Source: CAWJJM01 sp963843275
Lineage (GTDB): Bacteria; Acidobacteriota; Thermoanaerobaculia; Multivoradales; JBCCEF01
Assembly (NCBI GenBank): GCA_963843275.1
Contig: CAWJJM010000003.1
Coordinates: 168,172 to 232,171, forward strand
Direction: 5' to 3'
DNA length: 64,000 nt
Part shown: positions 17,114-26,250 of the stretch, piece after piece
Layout of the letters: every line of letters begins with the position of its first letter
How positions within the stretch are numbered: position 1 is the first letter of the stretch
Position numbers and translations under genes: made by a program
The notes under the pieces: generated by a model
The model's input: the letters and a program-made list of their open reading frames with translations, nothing else
What the model was told of the DNA's origin: nothing
Databases searched by the model: none

Positions 17114-18525
17114 GTGAGGGCCGCGGCCGCGGCGCGCCGCCCGTCGCTGATGCAGTCCGGCACGCCGAGACCGCGGTAGCCGGCCCCGGCGAGCAGCAGC
17201 CCGGCGGGCAGCGCGGCCTCCGCCGCCGCCACCCGCTCGCGGTGCCCCACCTCGTAGCGGGGAATGCCCCGCGGCTGGCGGTGGACCGCGGTGAACCCCG
17301 GCGCCGCGGTGACGCCGAGGATCTCCTCCAGCTCCCCCCGGGCCACCGCCACCAGGTCGTCGTCGTCGCGGTCGAGCAGGGCGCCGCGCCCCGGTCCTCC
17401 CAGGAAGGCGCGCAGCAGCGTCCAGCCGGCGGGCGCGCGGCCGGGGAACTTGACCGAGGCGAAGGTGCAGGCGGTGAGCCGCCTCCCCTCGCTCCCGGGC
17501 ACCACGAAGCCGAGGCCTTCGAGCGGCGGCAGGTCCTCGGCGCGGTAGGCGAGGTGCACCGCGGCGGTGGAGACGTAGCGGAGCTGGCGCAGCACCGCGG
17601 CCAGCCGGGGCGCGAAGGGCGCCACGAGGTCGGCGGCCCCGAAGGCGGGCACCGCCAGCACCACCGCGTCGGCGGCGAGGCGGGCGCCGCCGGCGAGCTC
17701 CACGCCCCAGCTCCCGCCCTCGCCCGGTGGCCGGAGGTTGCGGACCGCGCGGCCCAGGGACACCGCGACCGGCACCGGGCCGGCCGCGGCGAGGGCTCCG
17801 TGGAGCGCCGTCACCAGCTCGCCGACGCCGCCGGCCAGCGACAGCCGCAGCGAGCCGCCCGCCGCGCCGGCCGCCCCCGCCCCCGCCGCCGTCGAGCGCA
17901 GGCCGCGGATCAGGCTGCCCCGGCGGCGCTCGATCTCCGCGAAGTGCGGGAAGGTGGCGGCGACGCTGAGCGCCTCGGGCGCGGTGGCGTAGATGCCGGC
18001 CACCAGCGGACCCAGGAGCCGCTCGACCGCTTCGCTCCCGAAGCGGCGGGCGAGCAGGTCCGCCAGGCTCTCGTCGCCCGGCCGGGGACGGCGGCGGGGC
18101 GGCAGCACCAGGTCGAGGGCGAGACGCAGCTTGCCGTGCCAGGAGAGCAGCTCGCTGGCGAACACCGGCGCCAGTCGGCACGGGATCACCCCGGATCCGG
18201 GCGGCACCGGGAGCAGCCGCCCGCCGCGCAGGATCCACACCCGGTCGCGCTCCGGCGGCGGCTGCACGAGGCGGTCGCCGAGGCCGAGCTCCCGGGCCAG
18301 CTCCAGCGCCGCCGGCTTGCGGGCGACGAACGAGTCGGGCCCGCTCTCCAGCAGGAAGCCGTCGCGGCGCTCGCTCGAGATGCGGCCGCCGCAGCGCGGT
18401 TCGGCCTCCACCAGGTCGACGGCGAGCGGCCGGCCGGCGCGCGCCGCCGCGCCGCGCAGGCTCCAGGCGGCGGCGAGGCCGGTGATCCCGGCTCCGACGA
18501 CGGCGACGCGCGGGGGAGGGGACAT
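17017..18525 (-). CDS. hemG: Protoporphyrinogen/coproporphyrinogen oxidase (HemY type)
   Basis: A 502-residue FAD enzyme of haem synthesis that oxidises protoporphyrinogen IX or coproporphyrinogen III. Residues 7-23 are the dinucleotide loop VAVVGAGITGLAAAWSL; GGRISSERRDGFLLESGPDSF follows, then GPLVAGIYATAPEALSV and the C-terminal FAD contact GLLLAGAGYRGLGVPDCI. GGGGAGGGG lies just before the ATG. The last 30 or so residues, after LTYLDAL, are Ser/Pro/Arg-rich and lie wholly in the overlap with the convergent gene, so this tail is probably a read-on past a lost stop codon. Haem supply fits the cytochrome-rich genome, but no other haem genes are nearby. Confidence 0.93.
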   Translation of the reverse strand: MSPPPRVAVVGAGITGLAAAWSLRGAAARAGRPLAVDLVEAEPRCGGRISSERRDGFLLESGPDSFVARKPAALELARELGLGDRLVQPPPERDRVWILRGGRLLPVPPGSGVIPCRLAPVFASELLSWHGKLRLALDLVLPPRRRPRPGDESLADLLARRFGSEAVERLLGPLVAGIYATAPEALSVAATFPHFAEIERRRGSLIRGLRSTAAGAGAAGAAGGSLRLSLAGGVGELVTALHGALAAAGPVPVAVSLGRAVRNLRPPGEGGSWGVELAGGARLAADAVVLAVPAFGAADLVAPFAPRLAAVLRQLRYVSTAAVHLAYRAEDLPPLEGLGFVVPGSEGRRLTACTFASVKFPGRAPAGWTLLRAFLGGPGRGALLDRDDDDLVAVARGELEEILGVTAAPGFTAVHRQPRGIPRYEVGHRERVAAAEAALPAGLLLAGAGYRGLGVPDCISDGRRAAAAALTYLDALSGAQSSSPPAPTSKTSPRRRTAAPRA

Positions 18526-18642
18526 GGGCCGGCAAGCATACCGTCCCCGCCGGGACGGTTGCCCCGCCTGTTACGATGGCCGTCCGCACCGCGGCCGGGC
18601 GTGCGCCCCGCCGCCGCTTCCACGCATCCGGGAGTCGCATCG

Positions 18643-20005
18643 ATGTTCGACGGTCTACAGGGGAAGCTCCAGGACGTCTTCCGCCAGATCAAGGGCGAGG
18701 GGCGGATCACCGAGGAATCGCTCGACGCGGCGTTGCGCCAGATCCGCCTGGCGCTGCTCGAGGCGGACGTGCACATCCGCGTGGTCCGTCCGTTCGTGGC
18801 GCGGGTCCGCGAGCGCGCGCTCGGCGCCGACGTGCTGCGGAGCCTCACGCCGGCACAGCAGGTGGTCAAGGTGGTGCGCGACGAGCTCACCGCCCTGCTC
18901 GGCGAGGAGGGCGAGGAGCTGGTGCTGACCCGCCGGCCGGCGGTGGTGCTGCTGTGCGGCCTGCAGGGCTCGGGCAAGACCACCACGGCGGGCAAGCTGG
19001 CGCGCCGCATCGCCGGCCGCGGCCGGCACCCGGTGCTGGTGGCGGGCGACCTGCAGCGCGCCGCGGCGGTCGAGCAGCTCGTGCAGGTGGGGCGCGGCGT
19101 GGAGGTGCCGGTGATCACGCCGGCCGAGGGCGAGGACGTCCTGCAGCTCGCCGGCCGGGCCCTCAAGGAGGCGCCGGAGCGCGGCCACGACGTCATCGTC
19201 TTCGACACCGCCGGCCGGCTGCACGTCGACGAGGCGTTGATGGCGGAGCTGCAAGCGGTTGGCGGCGCGCGTCGACCCGGAGGAGGTCCTGTTCGTCGCC
19301 GACGCGATGACCGGCCAGGACGCGGTGCGCTCGACCGAGCAGTTCGCGGCCGCCCTGCCGCTGACCGGCGTCGTCCTCACCAAGCTCGACGGCGACTCGC
19401 GCGGCGGCGCCGCCCTGTCGATCCGTACCGTGGCGCGGGTTCCCATCCGCTTCGCCGGCGTCGGCGAGAAGGCCGAGGACCTCGAGCTCTTCCACCCCGA
19501 GCGCATGGCCTCGCGCATGATCGGGATGGGCGACGTGCTCGGCCTGATCGAGCGGGCCGAGCGCGACCTCGACCGCGACGAGACCGACCGGCTGGCGCGC
19601 CGGCTGATGAGCGACGAGATGACGCTCGAGGACCTCCGGGACCAGCTCCGCCAGGTGCGCCGCATGGGGCCGCTGGGGCAGCTCCTCGAGATGATGCCCC
19701 AGGTCGGCCCGCTCAAGGGGCTGGCGGGCGCCCAGGTCGACGAGAAGCAGCTCGTGCGGGTGGAGGCGATGATCGACTCGATGACGCCGCTCGAACGGCG
19801 CAAGCCGCAGGTGCTCAACGCCAGCCGCAAGAAGCGGGTGGCGGCGGGCTCCGGCACGCGGGTGCAGGACGTCAACCAGTTGCTGCGTCAGCTCAAGCAG
19901 ATGCGCAAGATGATGAAGCGCATGAAGGGCTCGGGGATGTTCAAGAGGGCGCTGCGCGGCGGCGGCCTGCCGGGCGGCGGCGGCCTGCCGCCGGGGTTCG
20001 GCTAG
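18643..20005 (+). CDS. ffh: Signal recognition particle protein Ffh, with one frameshift
   Basis: The SRP54 GTPase that targets membrane proteins with 4.5S RNA and FtsY. The N-domain and G-domain are in one frame (MFDGLQGKLQDVFRQIKGEG; P-loop GLQGSGKTTT at 106-115; DTAGRLH at 188), and the rest, including TKLDGDSRGGAALS and the Met-rich M-domain (LKQMRKMMKRMKGSGMF), is in the next frame. The switch is at 19253-19254: removing one A from GCAAGCGG restores ELQRLAARVDPEE. The rejoined protein is about 454 residues, the normal size. As Ffh is essential and no slippery heptamer is present, I read this as a sequence error rather than a broken gene. GGGAG lies upstream of the ATG. Confidence 0.9.
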
Positions 20006-20336
20006 CGCCGCCGGCGCGGCCGGCGCCGGGTCCGGCGGTCGGCGCCGAGCGCCCGGGTCGACGTGGGGAGGGAGGTCGGACCGCGGGTCGCGGAGCGGGG
20101 CGGGGGTGTCCGTGCGGAGCGGCTCGTCCTCCGGGCTCCTCCAGGCGTCCTCTCCAGAGGTCGCCGGAGGGTCTCCGGGAGGGCGACCGGAGAACCGGGA
20201 ATCCCCTTTTTCCGTAGGAGGTTCTGGCCGTCGGCGCCGCACCGCGGGGCGCCTCGGGCGCGTGGCATCCTCGTTGCTCTTTCCCGGAGCAGGCCCGAAG
20301 GCCGGACTCACTGATCGAACGAGAGGGAAACCCGTG
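20006..20336 (+). other. 331-base gap with nested hairpins, possible structured leader
   Basis: No gene seen. A strong stem-loop spans 20159-20188: GGTCG pairs with CGACC, and inside it CCGGAG pairs with CTCCGG around a GGT loop, with a three-base bulge. A second stem pairs AGAACC (20191-20196) with GGTTCT (20219-20224) and encloses a CCCCTTTTT run. It could be the ffh terminator, or a structured 5' leader of the barrel gene that starts at 20337. No known riboswitch class was recognised. Confidence 0.4.
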
Positions 20337-21044
20337 ATGCGCAAGACCATCCTGTGTCTGATGACCGTCGCCGCGGTGCTCGCCACCGCGCTCCCCGCCC
20401 ACGCCCAGTACCGCCGCGGCTCCGGGGGCAACGCCCTGCGCTTCCGCCTCGGGCTCTTCCAGCCCAAGGGCGATTCGCGCTACTGGAACGACAGCGCCGA
20501 CATCTTCGGCATGGACGCCAGCGATTTCGACGACGCGGTGGTCGGCGCCGACTTCCGCTACAGCCTCGGCGGGCGCAGCGCCATCCTGTTCTCGCTGGAC
20601 ACCTACGAAGGGTCCAACGACCTGTCCTACCTGGACTACCTCGACGCGGGCGGCCACGGCATCTTCCACACCACCACCCTCGACATCTCCTCGGCCACCG
20701 CCGGGTACATGCTGCTCCTCGCCCCTCCGGGTGCGCGGATCGTGCCCTACGTCGCCGTCGGCGGCGGCCTGTACTTCTGGACGCTCGAGGAGACGGGGGA
20801 CTTCGTCGACTTCTCCGACCCCAACGACCTGTTCCTGTTCACCGACACCTTCAAGGACGACGGCGAGGTGCTCGGCTACTACGGGCTGGTCGGCGCGGAG
20901 GTGCCGCTGGGGCCGCGCTGGGGGTTCTTCGTCGAGGGCCGATGGCAGCGTGCCGACGACGAGCTGTCGAAGGACTTCGCCGGGCTGGGGAAGCTGGATC
21001 TGTCGGGGCGGCAGATCAGCGGCGGCTTCTCGTGGCGCTTCTGA
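20337..21044 (+). CDS. Small outer-membrane beta-barrel protein
   Basis: A 235-residue exported protein. The signal peptide MRKTILCLMTVAAVLATALP ends at AHA-QYRR. The mature part alternates polar and hydrophobic residues in strands such as NALRFRLGLFQPKGDSRYW, VVGADFRYSLGGRSAILFSL, YVAVGGGLYFWTLEE and RWGFFVEGRWQRAD, and ends GGFSWRF with the terminal aromatic residue read by the BAM machinery. This is the OmpW/opacity-like eight-strand barrel size. An in-frame GTG three bases upstream is also possible. A repeat begins one base after the stop codon. Function unknown. Confidence 0.85.
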   Translation: MRKTILCLMTVAAVLATALPAHAQYRRGSGGNALRFRLGLFQPKGDSRYWNDSADIFGMDASDFDDAVVGADFRYSLGGRSAILFSLDTYEGSNDLSYLDYLDAGGHGIFHTTTLDISSATAGYMLLLAPPGARIVPYVAVGGGLYFWTLEETGDFVDFSDPNDLFLFTDTFKDDGEVLGYYGLVGAEVPLGPRWGFFVEGRWQRADDELSKDFAGLGKLDLSGRQISGGFSWRF

Positions 21045-21045
21045 G

Positions 21046-21300
21046 CTCGCGGCGGAGCCTCGCGAGTCTGCCTCCGGTCACCCCGAGCGGCTCTCGCTGC
21101 GCTCGCGCCGGGAGGCCTCGTGCGGTCGCTCCGCGACCACCCTCGAACGGGGGCGGTCCTTCGCTGCGCTGACCCCGGAAGGACGCCTCGCGCGGGCTGC
21201 GCCCGCTCTCGCGCCAAGTCGGTGACGGACACCTTTTCCGGAGCGCCGGTGGGCTGCCCGTCACTCCACCCGCGCGGGCTGCGCTCGAAGCCCCGCGGGC
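21046..21300 (+). repeat. Stop-adjacent repeat, locus 2 (truncated form)
   Basis: The head CTCGCGGCGGA begins one base after the barrel gene's stop codon, but the hairpin block seen at other loci is missing. The element jumps to the tail phrase TGCCTCCGGTCACC and to GCGGGCTGCGCCCGCTCTCG palindromes. At 21219-21239 it contains TCGGTGACGGACACCTTTTCC, unlike the rest. No gene seen. Confidence 0.6.
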
Positions 21301-21301
21301 G

Positions 21302-21307
21302 TAGACT
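21302..21307 (+). promoter_or_regulatory. -10 element just before a start codon
   Basis: TAGACT ends six bases before the ATG at 21314, which has no ribosome-binding site. This suggests a leaderless transcript. Confidence 0.4.
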
Positions 21308-21313
21308 TCGCGG

Positions 21314-22069
21314 ATGCTGATCGAGAACCTGGTCGGAGACCTGTTGCGCAACGCGACGGGGATCGATGCGCGGCGCGTGGTGCGGCGGATCGGGGGGCGG
21401 AACCTGCTGCTGATGGGCGGGATGGCCGCGGCGGGGGCGTACCTGGCCCAGAAGAGCGGCGGCACGCCGGCGGGGGGTGGCGGCGCGACGTCGGGTGGCG
21501 GCTACGCCTTCACCAAGGGCCGGCCGGCGGGCTCTCCGCCGGCACCTCCGGCCGCGCCGCCCCCACCGCCTCCGGCGGCGCGGAGCACGGCGGCGGTGCC
21601 GCCCCCGCCCCCCGCGGCGGAGCCGCCCGCCGATCCGCCGCCGCCCGCCCCGCCCGCGAGGGGCGCCGAGCCGCCCTCCGGTCTGGTCTTCGCCGCGGTG
21701 CGCACGATGGTGGCGGCGGCCCTGGCGGACGGGCGGATGGCCCCGGAGGAGAAGGCGGCGATCGAGACGCGGCTCGAGGCGGGCGAGCTCGACGAGGAGC
21801 AGGTGCGCCAGGTGCACCGCGACCTGGTGCTGCCGCCGCCCGTCGAGGAGCTCGCCGGGCTGGTGGCGGATCCCGCCGCCGCCGCGAGCCTCTACGAGCT
21901 GGCGGCCGTGGTGCTGCGCGCCGACGGCGAGCTCAGCGACCTGGAGGCCACCTGGCTGGAACGGCTGGGCGACGCCCTCGCCCTCCCCGCGGAGCGCCGG
22001 CGCCAGCTCGTCTCCGGCGTCGACGCCGATCTCGCCGCGGCGGCCGGCGGCCCCCCCGGCGCGGCGTAA
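21314..22069 (+). CDS. TerB/DUF533-like protein with proline-rich linker
   Basis: A 251-residue protein. Residues 1-50 form a conserved amphipathic start (MLIENLVGDLLRNATGIDA) and a hydrophobic segment LLLMGGMAAAGAYLAQ. Residues 55-120 are a Pro/Ala linker. The C-terminal 130 residues are helical and TerB-like: FAAVRTMVAAALADGRMAPEE, then YELAAVVLRADGELSDLEATW. The acidic ADG(R/E) turns resemble the metal-binding turns of TerB domains. DUF533 proteins are inner-membrane proteins of unknown role. The gene stands alone between a repeat locus and the M16 protease. Confidence 0.75.
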   Translation: MLIENLVGDLLRNATGIDARRVVRRIGGRNLLLMGGMAAAGAYLAQKSGGTPAGGGGATSGGGYAFTKGRPAGSPPAPPAAPPPPPPAARSTAAVPPPPPAAEPPADPPPPAPPARGAEPPSGLVFAAVRTMVAAALADGRMAPEEKAAIETRLEAGELDEEQVRQVHRDLVLPPPVEELAGLVADPAAAASLYELAAVVLRADGELSDLEATWLERLGDALALPAERRRQLVSGVDADLAAAAGGPPGAA

Positions 22070-22164
22070 ACCTCCGGCCCCGCGCCGCGTATGCGGTGGT
22101 GAGCCCGTCGCCCGACCGTCGGACGGCGGGCGTCCGCTCGTTCGAACCCTTCGGAGGAACGCCC

Positions 22165-24918
22165 ATGCTCCGCTCCCCGCTGCACGCTGTCGCCGCGGTC
22201 GCCGTCGTCTGCGCCCTCGGCGCCGCCGTCGCCGCCCGCGCCGCCACGCCCGCCCCGCAGATCGACATCCCCTACCAGAAGTTCGTGCTCGACAACGGCC
22301 TGACCGTGCTGGTCCACGAGGACCACAAGGCGCCGATCGTGGCGGTGAACGTCTGGTACCACGTGGGATCGAAGAACGAGAGGCCGGGCAAGACCGGCTT
22401 CGCACACCTGTTCGAGCACCTGATGTTCAACGGCAGCGAGAACTTCGACGACGACTACTTCCGTGGCGTCGAGTCGATCGGCGCCACCGACATGAACGGC
22501 ACCACCAACGAGGACCGCACCAACTACTTCGAGAACGTGCCGACGTCGGCGCTGGACCGGGTGCTGTTCCTCGAGTCGGACCGCATGGGACACCTGCTGG
22601 GCGCCGTCGGGCAGGACAAGCTCGACGAGCAGCGTGGCGTGGTGCAGAACGAGAAGCGGCAGTACGAGAACCAGCCGTACTCGGTCTCCGACGAGCTGAT
22701 CACCCGCGGCGCCTTCCCGGAGGGGCACCCGTACTCCTGGACGGTGATCGGCTCGATGGAGGACCTCGACGCCGCCTCCCTCGACGACGTCCACCACTGG
22801 TTCCAGAGCTACTACGGGCCGGCCAACGCCGTGCTCGTCCTCGCCGGCGACATCGACGCCGCCACGGCGCGCGAGAAGGTCGAGAAGTACTTCGGCGACA
22901 TCCCGCCCGGACCGCCGGTGGCCCGCTGGGAGCAGTGGCCGGCAAAGCACGAGCAGGACCGCCGCCAGACCGTCCAGGACCGGGTGCCCCAGGCCCGCGT
23001 CTACATGGTGTGGAACGCCCCCGGCCGCACCTCCCACGACGTCGACGACCTCGATCTGCTGTCCGACGTGCTGGCGCTGGGCAAGAGCTCGCGGCTGTAC
23101 AAGCGGCTGGTGTACGACGAGAAGATCGCCACCGACGTCCGCGCCTTCATCGACGACCGCGAGATCGCCAGCCTGTTCGAGATCGTCGCCACCGTGTCGC
23201 CGGGCGTCGAGGCGGCGAAGGTGGAGTCGGCGATCGAGGAGGAGCTCTCCCGCCTGCTGGCCGAGGGGCCGGACGCGGCCGAGGTCGAGCGGGCCGCCAA
23301 CCGCAGCCGCGCCCGTTTCGTGCGCGGCGCCGAGCGCATCGGCGGCTTCGGCGGCAAGTCGGACATCCTGGCCGCCTGCCAGGTCTACTTCGGCGACCCG
23401 GACTGCTGGCGGCAGCACCTCGCCAACCTGCGCGCGGCGACCCCCGATCAGCTCGTCGCGACCGGGCGGCGCTGGCTCTCCGCGGGACGCTACCTGCTCG
23501 AGGTCACTCCCTTCCCGGACCTGAAGGCGGCCGCGTCGGGGGTGGACCGGGCGCAGCTCCCGGAGCCCGGGCCGGCCCCGGCGCCGTCCTTCCCGCGCAT
23601 CCAGAGGGCCCGCCTGGCGAACGGGCTCGAAGTGGTGCTGGCGGAGCGGCACGCGGTGCCGGTGGTGCAGCTCCAGCTCCTGGTCGACTCCGGCTACGCC
23701 TCCGACCAGACGGCCACCGAGGGGACCGCCGACTTCGCCATGGACGTGCTCGACGAGGGCGCCGGCGAGCGCGACTCCCTGGCGATCAGCGACGAGCTCG
23801 CCCGGCTCGGCGCCACCCTCGACACCGACGCCGGCCTCGACTTCTGCTCGGTCGACATGACGGCCCTGGTGGAGAACCTCGACGCGTCGCTGGCGCTGTT
23901 CGCCGACGTCGCGCTGCACCCCTCGTTCCCGGCGGCCGAGGTGGAGCGGCTGCGTGCCGAGCGGCTGGCCGCCATCCAGCGCGAGAAGGTGTCGCCGTTC
24001 CCGATCGCCCTCCGGGTGATGCCGCGGCTGCTCTACGGCGAGGGCCACCCCTACGCCACGCCGTGGACCGGCACCGGCACCGAGGCCTCGGTGGCGGCGC
24101 TGACGCGCGACGACCTGGTGCGCTTCCACGACACCTGGTTCAAGCCCGGCAACTCGACGCTGGTCGTGGTCGGCGACACCACGCTCGACACCCTGCGCCC
24201 CCGGCTCGAGCGCCTGTTCGGCGGCTGGCGGCAGGGGGAGGTGCCGGCGAAGGAGCTCGCCCGGGTGGCGCCGCGGGACGCCTCCACCGTCTACCTGGTC
24301 GACCGCCCCGGCTCGATCCAGTCGATCGTCATCGTCGGCGAGCTGGCGCCGCCGCGCAACAACCCCGACGAGATGGCGCTCGAGGCGGTCAACGAGGTCC
24401 TCGGCGGCAGCTTCGTCTCGCGGCTGAACATGAACCTGCGCGAGGACAAGCACTGGGCGTACGGCTCCGGCAGCTTCCTGATCGACGCCCTCGGTCAGCG
24501 TCCCTGGCTGGCCTACGCGCCGGTGCAGACCGATCAGACCGGCCCGTCGATGCGGGAGATGGCCAAGGAGCTGCGCGGCGTCGCCGGCGGGTCGCCGGTG
24601 ACCGCCGCCGAGCTGGCGCGGGTCAAGAGCGACCGCACCCTCGAGCTCCCCGGCCGCTGGGAGACCAGCGGCGAGGTCGCCGACGCCGTCCAGGAGCTGG
24701 TGCGCTTCGACCTGGCCGACGACTACTGGGACCGCTACCCGGCCGAGGTCGCGGCCCTCGACCTGGACGCCGTGCACCAGGCGGCGCAGCGGCACCTCCG
24801 CCCCGACGGCCTGGTCTGGGTCGTCGTCGGCGACCGTGCCCAGGTCACCGACCAGATCCACGCCGCCGGCTTCGACCACATCGTCCTCATCGACGCCGAC
24901 GGCCACCCCGCCGACTGA
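22165..24918 (+). CDS. Exported M16 family zinc protease
   Basis: A 917-residue insulinase-type protease with an N-terminal signal (AVAAVAVVCALGAAVAARAA). The N-terminal M16 domain carries the inverted zinc motif HLFEH at 81-85, with Glu84 as base and Glu163 (QNEKRQY) as the likely third ligand, and the motif MNGTTNEDRTNYFENVP. The second M16 pair begins near residue 475 (RARLANGLEVVLAERHAVPV); its HXXEH position is replaced (MDVLDEGAGERD), so it is the non-catalytic half. Such periplasmic proteases degrade peptides. GGAGGA precedes the ATG at 22165. A tandem repeat follows the gene. Confidence 0.92.
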   Translation: MLRSPLHAVAAVAVVCALGAAVAARAATPAPQIDIPYQKFVLDNGLTVLVHEDHKAPIVAVNVWYHVGSKNERPGKTGFAHLFEHLMFNGSENFDDDYFRGVESIGATDMNGTTNEDRTNYFENVPTSALDRVLFLESDRMGHLLGAVGQDKLDEQRGVVQNEKRQYENQPYSVSDELITRGAFPEGHPYSWTVIGSMEDLDAASLDDVHHWFQSYYGPANAVLVLAGDIDAATAREKVEKYFGDIPPGPPVARWEQWPAKHEQDRRQTVQDRVPQARVYMVWNAPGRTSHDVDDLDLLSDVLALGKSSRLYKRLVYDEKIATDVRAFIDDREIASLFEIVATVSPGVEAAKVESAIEEELSRLLAEGPDAAEVERAANRSRARFVRGAERIGGFGGKSDILAACQVYFGDPDCWRQHLANLRAATPDQLVATGRRWLSAGRYLLEVTPFPDLKAAASGVDRAQLPEPGPAPAPSFPRIQRARLANGLEVVLAERHAVPVVQLQLLVDSGYASDQTATEGTADFAMDVLDEGAGERDSLAISDELARLGATLDTDAGLDFCSVDMTALVENLDASLALFADVALHPSFPAAEVERLRAERLAAIQREKVSPFPIALRVMPRLLYGEGHPYATPWTGTGTEASVAALTRDDLVRFHDTWFKPGNSTLVVVGDTTLDTLRPRLERLFGGWRQGEVPAKELARVAPRDASTVYLVDRPGSIQSIVIVGELAPPRNNPDEMALEAVNEVLGGSFVSRLNMNLREDKHWAYGSGSFLIDALGQRPWLAYAPVQTDQTGPSMREMAKELRGVAGGSPVTAAELARVKSDRTLELPGRWETSGEVADAVQELVRFDLADDYWDRYPAEVAALDLDAVHQAAQRHLRPDGLVWVVVGDRAQVTDQIHAAGFDHIVLIDADGHPAD

Positions 24919-24984
24919 CCCCGACGGCGGGGCGGCCTCCCGCCCCGCCGCCCTCCACCCCCGCCCCCCGGCGCCGCCCCCCGG

Positions 24985-25377
24985 ACCGGGAGCGGTTTAT
25001 CGCCCGAGAGCGGGCGCAGCCCGCGCGAGGCCCCCGGGGCGAGCGCAGCGACGCCCCCCCCGGTGACCGGAGGCACGCTCGCGGCGGAGGCGGGGGGAGA
25101 TGCAAGGAGCGCGAGGGAGGGCGGGTGAGGCGACCATCAGGTCGCCGCGGGCCCCCCGACCGAGAGCCGTTCATCGCCCGAGAGCGGGCGCAGCCCGCGC
25201 GAGGCCCCCGGGGCGAGCGCAGCGACGCCCCCCCCCGGTGACCGGAGGCACGCTCGCGGCGGAGGCGGGGGGAGATGCAAGGAGCGCGAGGGAGGGCGGG
25301 TGAGGCGACCATCAGGTCGCCGCAGCCCGCCCGAGCGAGCAGCGACGCCGCAGATCCCCCCGCATCCGCCGCGAGGG
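24985..25377 (-). repeat. Stop-adjacent structured repeat, locus 3 (tandem copy)
   Basis: The 459-base space between the M16 gene and the convergent secreted-protein gene is filled by this element and holds no gene. On the minus strand its head CTCGCGGCGGATGCGG starts two bases after the stop codon of the 25378 gene. Two nearly identical units lie 174-175 bases apart (for example CGCCCGAGAGCGGGCGCAG at 25001 and 25175). Each has a hairpin GGCGACC-ATCA-GGTCGCC (25129-25146 and 25304-25321). Compared with locus 1, two stem pairs differ and both remain paired. Confidence 0.75.
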
Positions 25378-26214
25378 TCAGAATTGGACGTGGGCTAGAA
25401 AGAACGTCGCCACATCCACCTTCTCCGACAACAGCTCGTCCGCCAGCTCGGGGGTGAGGACGAACTGCCCGGCGCGCTGCTGGGCCGGGGTGGTGAGCAG
25501 CAGCTCCAGCGCCGGCAGGTCGTCGCCCTGGCGGCGGAGCTGTGCCAGCGCGCTGGCGGCGAGGGCGACGGCGCGGAAGACCGCGGCCTCCGAGCCGGTG
25601 GTCACCTCGACCAGCGGCCGGTCCGCCGCCGTCCCCCGCACCACCTCCACCTGGTCGATTCCGTGATCGTGGAAGTAGGTGTTGATCGCCGCCTTGACCT
25701 CGGCGCCCGGGAAGGGCTCGCGCGGCAGCGTGGCGAGGTCCGGGTAGCCGCCGGCGGTGCGGTCGGGCGCCGGACCGGCGGCGGGGGGCGCCGCCGTCGC
25801 CCCGGGGCCGGCCCCGCGCGCCATCGGCGCCGGGCGCGCCGGCGCCGGGCCCTGCACCGCTCCCTCGTGGATGAGGTCCTCGAGGGTGCGCCGGCGCGGC
25901 GCCGGCGCGGGCTTGGCCTCCACCGCCTCGCCGCCCTCGATCAGCACCGCCGCGCCGAGGTTCTCGCGGTTCGCCTCCTCGGTGCGGGAGACGTCGATCT
26001 CGGCGGCGCGGAGCGACGCCTGGGTGCCGTTGAGCAGCGTCATGTAGGCGGTCCCGCCCTCGACCCGGTACTTCTCCTGGGCGATCAGCTTGGACCCGTC
26101 CTTGAGGTAGATCGTGTAGGCGGCCGCGGGGAGCGCGACGGCGGCGGCGAGCAGCGCCGCGAGGAGCGCGGCGCGCCCGGAGCGGCGGCGGGTACGGGGT
26201 GGGGACGGGGTCAT
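25378..26214 (-). CDS. Secreted protein of unknown function
   Basis: A 278-residue exported protein. AAAGGAG lies before the ATG at 26214 and the product starts with a basic region and a hydrophobic signal (ALLAALLAAAVALPAAA). The mature N-terminus is beta-rich (YTIYLKDGSKLIAQEKYRVE, TAYMTLLNGTQASLRAAEID), like a short sheet domain that binds a ligand or the cell wall. A Pro/Ala/Gly linker (about 110-165) and a C-terminal helical domain follow (AEVKAAINTYFHDHGIDQVE, LPALELLLTTPAQQR). No known family recognised. It is divergent from carA, 36 bases apart. Confidence 0.7.
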   Translation of the reverse strand: MTPSPPRTRRRSGRAALLAALLAAAVALPAAAYTIYLKDGSKLIAQEKYRVEGGTAYMTLLNGTQASLRAAEIDVSRTEEANRENLGAAVLIEGGEAVEAKPAPAPRRRTLEDLIHEGAVQGPAPARPAPMARGAGPGATAAPPAAGPAPDRTAGGYPDLATLPREPFPGAEVKAAINTYFHDHGIDQVEVVRGTAADRPLVEVTTGSEAAVFRAVALAASALAQLRRQGDDLPALELLLTTPAQQRAGQFVLTPELADELLSEKVDVATFFLAHVQF

Positions 26215-26234
26215 GGGGCTCCTTTCGCGGGTGC

Positions 26235-26240
26235 TATGAT
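26235..26240 (+). promoter_or_regulatory. -10 element of carA
   Basis: TATGAT, a near-perfect -10 box, ends ten bases before the GTG at 26251. The ATG at 26236 lies inside it, so it cannot be the start for this promoter. No ribosome-binding site is present. Confidence 0.5.
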
Positions 26241-26250
26241 ACCCCGCCCC

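Noticed and set aside
19240..19262. Programmed frameshift in ffh
   Set aside because: There is no slippery heptamer or downstream stimulator, and Ffh is not known to need one. A one-base error is simpler.
26236..26250. ATG 26236 as the carA start
   Set aside because: It lies inside the TATGAT box and adds residues not usual for the family; it cannot be fully excluded.
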